Source: Sedimentisphaerales bacterium
GTDB taxonomy: Bacteria; Planctomycetota; Phycisphaerae; Sedimentisphaerales; Anaerobacaceae
Assembly (NCBI GenBank): GCA_016927855.1
Contig: JAFGLV010000037.1
Coordinates: 1 to 64,000 of the forward strand
Direction: 5' to 3'
DNA: 64,000 bases
Shown: positions 60,115 to 64,000 of the stretch, piece by piece
Layout of the letters: the number at the start of each line of letters is the position of its first letter
How positions within the stretch are numbered: the first letter of the stretch is position 1
The notes under the pieces: model-generated
Told to the model about the DNA's origin: nothing
What the model saw: the letters and a program-made list of their open reading frames with translations, nothing else
The model's database searches: none
Translations under genes and position numbers: made by a program

Positions 60115-60584
60115 AGATAGCCATCGGAAGCGATCATCGCGGATACGATGCCAAGCAGCAGATCAAGGCCATCGTCGCTCAGTTGGGCCATGAATGCGTC
60201 GATTTCGGGACAGACGGAGCGCATCCTGTAGACTATCCGGATCTCGCCTACATCGTCGCCAAAGCCGTGTCGGAACACCAAGCCGATCGCGCCATCCTGA
60301 TCTGCGCCACGGGCCTGGGGATGAGCATCGCGGCCAACAAGGTCAGGGGAATCCGTGCGGCGCTGTGCCACGACGAGCTTACCGCGCGCATCAGCCGGGA
60401 CCACAACGATACGAACATCCTGTGCCTGTCCGGCGACCAGATTGGCGAGGTACTGCTGCGCAAGATCGTCGAAGCGTGGTTGACAACGGAGTTCAGCGGG
60501 GGGCGGCACCAGAGACGGGTCAGCAAAATATGCGCCATTGAAGAGGGACGCGATCCGCGTGAGTTGGACAACGCCTCGTGCTGA
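60111..60584 (+). CDS. rpiB: Ribose-5-phosphate isomerase B
   Basis: A 157-residue RpiB/LacAB-type isomerase interconverting ribose-5-phosphate and ribulose-5-phosphate. MKIAIGSDHRGYDAKQQIK, the phosphate-binding ICATGLGMSIAANKVRGIRA and the histidine-containing CHDELTARISRDHNDTNIL are all present. The start overlaps the upstream stop (ATGA). It is slightly longer at the C terminus than many homologues. Confidence 0.93.
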   Translation: MKIAIGSDHRGYDAKQQIKAIVAQLGHECVDFGTDGAHPVDYPDLAYIVAKAVSEHQADRAILICATGLGMSIAANKVRGIRAALCHDELTARISRDHNDTNILCLSGDQIGEVLLRKIVEAWLTTEFSGGRHQRRVSKICAIEEGRDPRELDNASC

Positions 60585-60609
60585 TCGCGGGCCGGACCGC
60601 TCGCGCGGA

Positions 60610-61353
60610 CTACCGCACCCCGGCCCGTTGCGGCGGCGCTACCGTCTGAGACTCGGACGGCACGGCGTCGACGTCAACCGGAACACACCCGGCGCTCCGC
60701 GACGCCAACTGTCTGATGCAGATATCATCCAAACCTCGCAGCGTCCGTTCGAGTTGTTCCCGGTATTGGGCTCGCTCAGCCACGGTGATCCTCTTGGGCA
60801 CCTCAATGGGCTCGCCGAAGGCGACGTGGACCCGGCCGAAGGGGATGACAACCACGAACCGATCCCAGCTCTTGAGCAGTCTCTTGCGGGTGGCGTCGAA
60901 GCTGACCGGGACGATCCTGGCGCCCGTGATCTGAGCCAGCTTGATGACGCCTTCGCTCACCCTCAAAGCCGGCCCTCGCGGTCCATCCGGGGTGATGGCG
61001 ACGTTGTTGCCTTCGGCGATCTTGGCCGCCAGCCCGCGCACGGCCTTTTGCCCTCCCCTGCTTGTCGAGCCTCTGACGGCGTCCAGCTTGAGTTTACGCA
61101 CCAGGGCCGCACCGTAGTCACCATCCCGACTCAGGCTGACCAGAATGGAAAGCTTGCGTCCATGGGTATACCTGACGTAGAAGTAGGATAGGAAGAAAAG
61201 CCGGCTGTGCCAGAACGTGAAGATATTGCCGCCCTGCTCGGCATACTCCTCGAAGATGTCCGCGCGCGTCACCGTGAGCCGGTTGGAGCCGCAGACAAAC
61301 CTCAGCAGCACGTTGAAGAGATAGGCAAAAGCTGTGGTCAAGAACTTGTGCAT
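60610..61353 (-). CDS. DUF374 lysophospholipid acyltransferase-like protein
   Basis: A 247-residue membrane-associated acyltransferase-like protein. The H-x-R-L motif is in FTFWHSRLFFLSYFYVR, and the second conserved part is NNVAITPDGPRGPALRVSEG, typical of DUF374 (lipid A acyltransferase neighbours). A hydrophobic N terminus (LTTAFAYLFNVLLRFV) anchors it. It probably transfers an acyl chain to a lipid or lipid A precursor. The last 30 residues are polar and probably disordered. Confidence 0.82.
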   Translation of the reverse strand: MHKFLTTAFAYLFNVLLRFVCGSNRLTVTRADIFEEYAEQGGNIFTFWHSRLFFLSYFYVRYTHGRKLSILVSLSRDGDYGAALVRKLKLDAVRGSTSRGGQKAVRGLAAKIAEGNNVAITPDGPRGPALRVSEGVIKLAQITGARIVPVSFDATRKRLLKSWDRFVVVIPFGRVHVAFGEPIEVPKRITVAERAQYREQLERTLRGLDDICIRQLASRSAGCVPVDVDAVPSESQTVAPPQRAGVR

Positions 61354-61646
61354 GGCTCAGGTTCGCCTTGGACCGGCCCGCAAGAAGCACCCGCCCATTC
61401 TCCTATCGAGTAGCATCGACCCGGATCTCCAATCCTTTGATCTCCTGCGGTCCTCGATGACTCTTCACACCGCTACACACGGCACGGCGCCGTCCCACGC
61501 CTGCCCAACGGACGCTGCCAAAACCACTAGATACCGTTCACTCGGCGATCCGTCAACCGAGGAGGCCTAGCCGCCCGCGTGAGCCCCCTACATCGTGCCG
61601 GTCTGAGCGACCACGTCTACGTCCACAAGCCGAAACCCGAGCGGAC

Positions 61647-62285
61647 CTACTGGAGCTTCTCCTGCAATTGCTCAAGTACCGAACGAATCGACACCACTTG
61701 CTCCTGCAGCGCGGTCATCTGCTCCGTCTGGGCACTCAACTGCTTATTCAACTGTGCCATTTTCGCTTGCGCGGTCAACGCGTCCTGGCGAGCCGCGTCG
61801 CGCGCCTTCGTCAACGAGGCAACCTGCTTCTCGATAATCCCGCGCGCGTCGACCAGATTCTCGACCATGCCCTGCAACTCGTTGCGCGAGCGTGTCAGGT
61901 CTTCCACGCGGGTTTGGAGTTCGGTACGCGCCGCGCCTAGTTCGTCCACTCTTGTTTGAAGCTGGACGCGAGCCTCAGTCAGAGAGTCCACCTTCGCGGT
62001 CAGGTCCCGGCGAGACTCCGTCAGGCTCGTCACCTGAGCCTGGAGTTGGTTGCGGGCGTTGCTCGTGTCAGCCAATTTCGATTCTGTCTGAGCCAGCGAC
62101 GCCTCAAACCTGGCAACGTCCTTCCTGAGCAAATCCCTTTCATTGCGCGTTGTTTCGAGCGTATTCTCCAGGCTCTTGACGCGGCTCTTCAATTCCGTGT
62201 TCTCGGTCGCGGTGCCGCTGCAACCACCCAGAATCGCCAGGCACGTCAGCGCGGCCAACCACAGACAAGTATTCTTGCCCTTCAT
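61647..62285 (-). CDS. Coiled-coil lipoprotein
   Basis: A 212-residue lipoprotein with lipobox LAILGGC (cysteine about residue 22). After this almost the whole chain is one long coiled coil built from repeats of about 14 residues (LTESRRDLTAKVDS, LTEARVQLQTRVDE, LGAARTELQTRVED, LTRSRNELQGMVEN). No catalytic domain is present. A structural role in the cell envelope, similar in form to Lpp-type or SmpA-adjacent coiled-coil lipoproteins, is likely; no partner is encoded nearby. Confidence 0.75.
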   Translation of the reverse strand: MKGKNTCLWLAALTCLAILGGCSGTATENTELKSRVKSLENTLETTRNERDLLRKDVARFEASLAQTESKLADTSNARNQLQAQVTSLTESRRDLTAKVDSLTEARVQLQTRVDELGAARTELQTRVEDLTRSRNELQGMVENLVDARGIIEKQVASLTKARDAARQDALTAQAKMAQLNKQLSAQTEQMTALQEQVVSIRSVLEQLQEKLQ

Positions 62286-62482
62286 CGTTCCGCTCCTCCT
62301 ATTCCTTCATCGGCTCACCCAGCCCAAATGGTTAACAGGCTTTCCGGCCGCATGGGCCAGATCAAGCCCCAGGCGAATACACCCTCACTACGTACTGCGA
62401 GCATATACCAGAACCCGGAGGCGGTCAAGCCTTTTCCCCCGGTCAAACGGGACACGCGGTTTGCTCGTGCAGAGCGTCGATT

Positions 62483-62509
62483 GGGCCCCCGGGCTGGCCG
62501 GGGCCCCCC
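62483..62509 (-). terminator. GC-rich hairpin after accA
   Basis: A GGGCCCC/GGGGCCC-type stem (62483-62492 with 62498-62509) lies 22 bases after the accA stop on the minus strand. No U-tract follows, so it may be a weak terminator or only a stable hairpin. The rest of the 245-base spacer up to the lipoprotein start shows nothing clear. Confidence 0.3.
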
Positions 62510-62530
62510 AGAGGAGGTAGATGCTGCCAG

Positions 62531-63607
62531 CTACACCTTGGCTGGGCTCGAATCCCGCTCGGCAGCGACGCGTCGGCCCGTGCTGGCAATGGGCGCGATG
62601 GTGGGTGCAGCCTTGGGCCCTTTGCCCAGGCTCGCGGACCCCACCGACCGCCATTTGCGGTAGCGAGCCTCCACCAGATCGGAGAGCTTCATCCGGTTCA
62701 GCTCCGCCAGCGTCTTGGCAAGGTAACTTTCCACGTTGTGGACCGTGTCGTGAACATTGCGCTGCGCCCCGCCCACCGGTTCAGGAATGATCGCGTCGAC
62801 GAGGCCAAGCTTGTGCAGTTCCCGGCTGGTCAGCTTCAGTGCGGCCGCCGCGTCGGGCGCCTGTGAACCGTCGCGCCAGAGGATCGCCGCGCAGCCTTCG
62901 GGAGAGATGACCGAATAGTAAGCAAATTCCAGCATCGCCAGCCGATCCCCGACCGCAATCCCCAGGGCGCCACCGGAACCGCCTTCGCCAATACAAATCG
63001 AGACGATCGGGACTTTCAAGCGGGACATTTCGCAGAGGTTCAGCGCAATCGCTTGGGCCTGGCCGCGCTCCTCGGCGCCGATTCCCGGGTATGCGCCCGG
63101 CGTGTCGATCAGCGTGACGACGGGCAGGCCGTACTTCTCCGCAAACCGCATCTTCGCCAGCGCCTTGCGATAGCCCTCGGGATTGGGACAACCGAAATTG
63201 CAGGCGATCTTTTCCTTGGTGGTCTTGCCTTTGTTCTGGCCCACAATCAAGACCTTGGTCCTGGCAATCTGTCCGATGCCGGTGACGATGGCCCGATCGT
63301 CCCCGAAGCACCTGTCGCCATGCAGCTCGCGGAAATCCTGCACCATCAGGTTCAGATAGTCTGCCAGCAGTGGCCTCTGCGGATGGCGCGCCACCTGCAC
63401 CGTCTGCCAGGCTGTCAAGCCGGCGTAGAGGCGCTTGAGCTCGCCGATCTTGTCCTTCTCGATCCGCCTGATCTCGACGATGTAGTCGATCCCCTTCTGG
63501 GCACTGAGCTTGCGCAGCTCGTCCATCTGCCGCTCGAGGTCGGCCACCTTCTGTTCGAAGTCGAGGTATCCGCCGCCGCTGGGTTTGCTATTGCCTTCCG
63601 GCGCCAT
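62531..63607 (-). CDS. accA: Acetyl-CoA carboxylase carboxyltransferase subunit alpha
   Basis: A 358-residue carboxyltransferase alpha subunit that moves the carboxyl from biotin to acetyl-CoA. Conserved parts: YLDFEQKVADLERQMDELR, FRELHGDRCFGDDRAIVTGI, the oxyanion-hole glycines in CIGEGGSGGALGIAVGDRLA, and YYSVISPEGCAAILWRDGSQ. ATG 63607 is chosen; a TTG four codons upstream is possible. The tail after residue 320 is Ala/Pro-rich and longer than in Escherichia coli AccA. accD and other fatty acid genes are not adjacent. Confidence 0.94.
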   Translation of the reverse strand: MAPEGNSKPSGGGYLDFEQKVADLERQMDELRKLSAQKGIDYIVEIRRIEKDKIGELKRLYAGLTAWQTVQVARHPQRPLLADYLNLMVQDFRELHGDRCFGDDRAIVTGIGQIARTKVLIVGQNKGKTTKEKIACNFGCPNPEGYRKALAKMRFAEKYGLPVVTLIDTPGAYPGIGAEERGQAQAIALNLCEMSRLKVPIVSICIGEGGSGGALGIAVGDRLAMLEFAYYSVISPEGCAAILWRDGSQAPDAAAALKLTSRELHKLGLVDAIIPEPVGGAQRNVHDTVHNVESYLAKTLAELNRMKLSDLVEARYRKWRSVGSASLGKGPKAAPTIAPIASTGRRVAAERDSSPAKV

Positions 63608-63676
63608 GCCGTCGCCCAATCTATTGAACCTGCCGCGACCGGCTCGCCGACATCCGGCCCGCCGCAGCGTGCATAC

Positions 63677-63704
63677 AAAAAACCACCCGCGCTAAAGGCG
63701 GGCA
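63677..63704 (-). terminator. Terminator-like hairpin in the accA leader
   Basis: On the minus strand the stem CCCGC/GCGGG (63698-63702 with 63686-63690), with a 7-base loop, is followed by TGGTTTTTT. It sits about 70 bases upstream of the accA start and no minus-strand gene ends here within the window. It may be an attenuator of accA, or a terminator for something decayed. Confidence 0.4.
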
Positions 63705-63789
63705 TTCTCATGTCGTTTCGCCATGTCCGTCGGCACCATTATCAGAGGTCAGATCGTAGCATTTTCGTAAGACCCCGAAAAGAAAAAAA

Positions 63790-63813
63790 TTGACAGGTCA
63801 GAGGCCCCGCTAT
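63790..63813 (+). promoter_or_regulatory. Possible sigma-70-type promoter for tyrA
   Basis: TTGACA at 63790-63795 is followed by TATACG after 15 bases (or TACGCT after 17). It lies about 50 bases before the tyrA start. The -35 match is perfect but the -10 is weak. Confidence 0.4.
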
Positions 63814-63862
63814 ACGCTTAGGGCTCGGACGGGTTCTGGCGCGCAACTACAAGGCCTTATCG

Positions 63863-64000
63863 GTGAAAGACTTACAGCGGATCTCTGTCATAGGAATGGG
63901 GCTTCTGGGCGGTTCGGTGTCGTTGGCAATTCGCCAGCGCATGCCCGGGACAGTTGTGGTTGGTTACAGCCACCGCGCCGCGACGCGCAGCAGGGCCAGG
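63863..64000 (+). CDS. tyrA: Prephenate dehydrogenase, N-terminal part (3' cut by window edge)
   Basis: Forty-six codons from a GTG start to the end of the window. The dinucleotide-binding motif is complete (ISVIGMGLLGGSVSLAIRQR, Gly-x-Gly-x-x-Gly type), followed by VVVGYSHRAATR, the arrangement at the start of prephenate/arogenate dehydrogenases. A ribosome site AAGG lies about 10 bases upstream. The assignment to tyrA rests on this N-terminal pattern alone; another NAD(P)-dependent dehydrogenase is possible. Confidence 0.7.
   Translation, partial: MKDLQRISVIGMGLLGGSVSLAIRQRMPGTVVVGYSHRAATRSRAR

Noticed and set aside
61579-61959. 126-codon plus-strand frame opposite the coiled-coil lipoprotein
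   Set aside because: Cys/Ser/Arg-rich mirror of the heptad repeats; no independent support.

Overview
The window is high-GC DNA and reads like a free-living member of the Planctomycetota, probably a Phycisphaerae or Sedimentisphaerales type. This is inferred from family content: large secreted LamG/discoidin/FN3-like proteins, a type I sulfatase beside a heparinase-like lyase, a PL11-type rhamnogalacturonan lyase, a URO-D family enzyme, an FHA protein, a sigma-54 activator, and a PilM/N/O-type type II secretion locus. No rRNA, tRNA or CRISPR array was seen. The window opens inside one gene and closes inside another (tyrA).

Layout. 1-6.9 kb: three tandem secreted multidomain proteins (the first truncated by the window edge), two with visible terminators. 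7.0-15.8 kb: one tight plus-strand operon joining a galactokinase-family kinase, PyrK, a DUF3795 protein, a family VIII-like serine hydrolase, PyrD, a sulfatase and a heparinase-like lyase. 15.9-18.0 kb: a minus-strand island of lower GC with a HEPN-like protein, a 64-residue antitoxin-like protein and an unrecognised 371-residue protein. 18.4-23.6 kb: URO-D protein, a small hypothetical, DUF167, a MATE exporter, a potassium-channel remnant, a MITE-like element and a rhomboid protease. 23.6-28.4 kb: FHA protein, radical SAM protein, a sigma-54 activator with a degenerate receiver, and divergent from it a canonical -24/-12 promoter driving a 52-residue Pro/Lys/Gln-rich protein that ends at a terminator. 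28.4-32.9 kb: palindromic elements, a HAD remnant, a nucleoside transporter, a cupin, a sodium:solute symporter and a 2H phosphoesterase.

33.0-50.1 kb: a long minus-strand locus for a type II secretion/type IV pilus-like machine, transcribed from the major pseudopilin (50085) through minor pseudopilins, a PilX/GspK-like protein carrying a LamG domain, GspH, PilM, PilN, PilO, a PilP-like protein and the secretin. It then runs through a histidine kinase, response regulator, HD-GYP protein and STAS protein to GspE and GspF. The machine could export the secreted glycan-active enzymes; that link is inferred. 50.5-55.0 kb: argH-thiL-PL11 lyase-tsaE on the minus strand. 55.0-64.0 kb: mostly housekeeping genes (nagA, a threonine aldolase, a flavin reductase, PilZ, a Sua5/arginine-phosphatase-like fusion followed by rpiB, a DUF374 acyltransferase, a coiled-coil lipoprotein, accA, and the start of tyrA).

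The most distinctive items are the sigma-54 small-protein unit, the LamG-bearing pseudopilin-like protein inside the secretion operon, the signalling cassette embedded in that operon, the pyrimidine/galactose/sulfated-glycan operon, the HEPN/antitoxin-like island, and several families of palindromic intergenic elements. One of these is a 217-bp MITE with 26-bp terminal inverted repeats.
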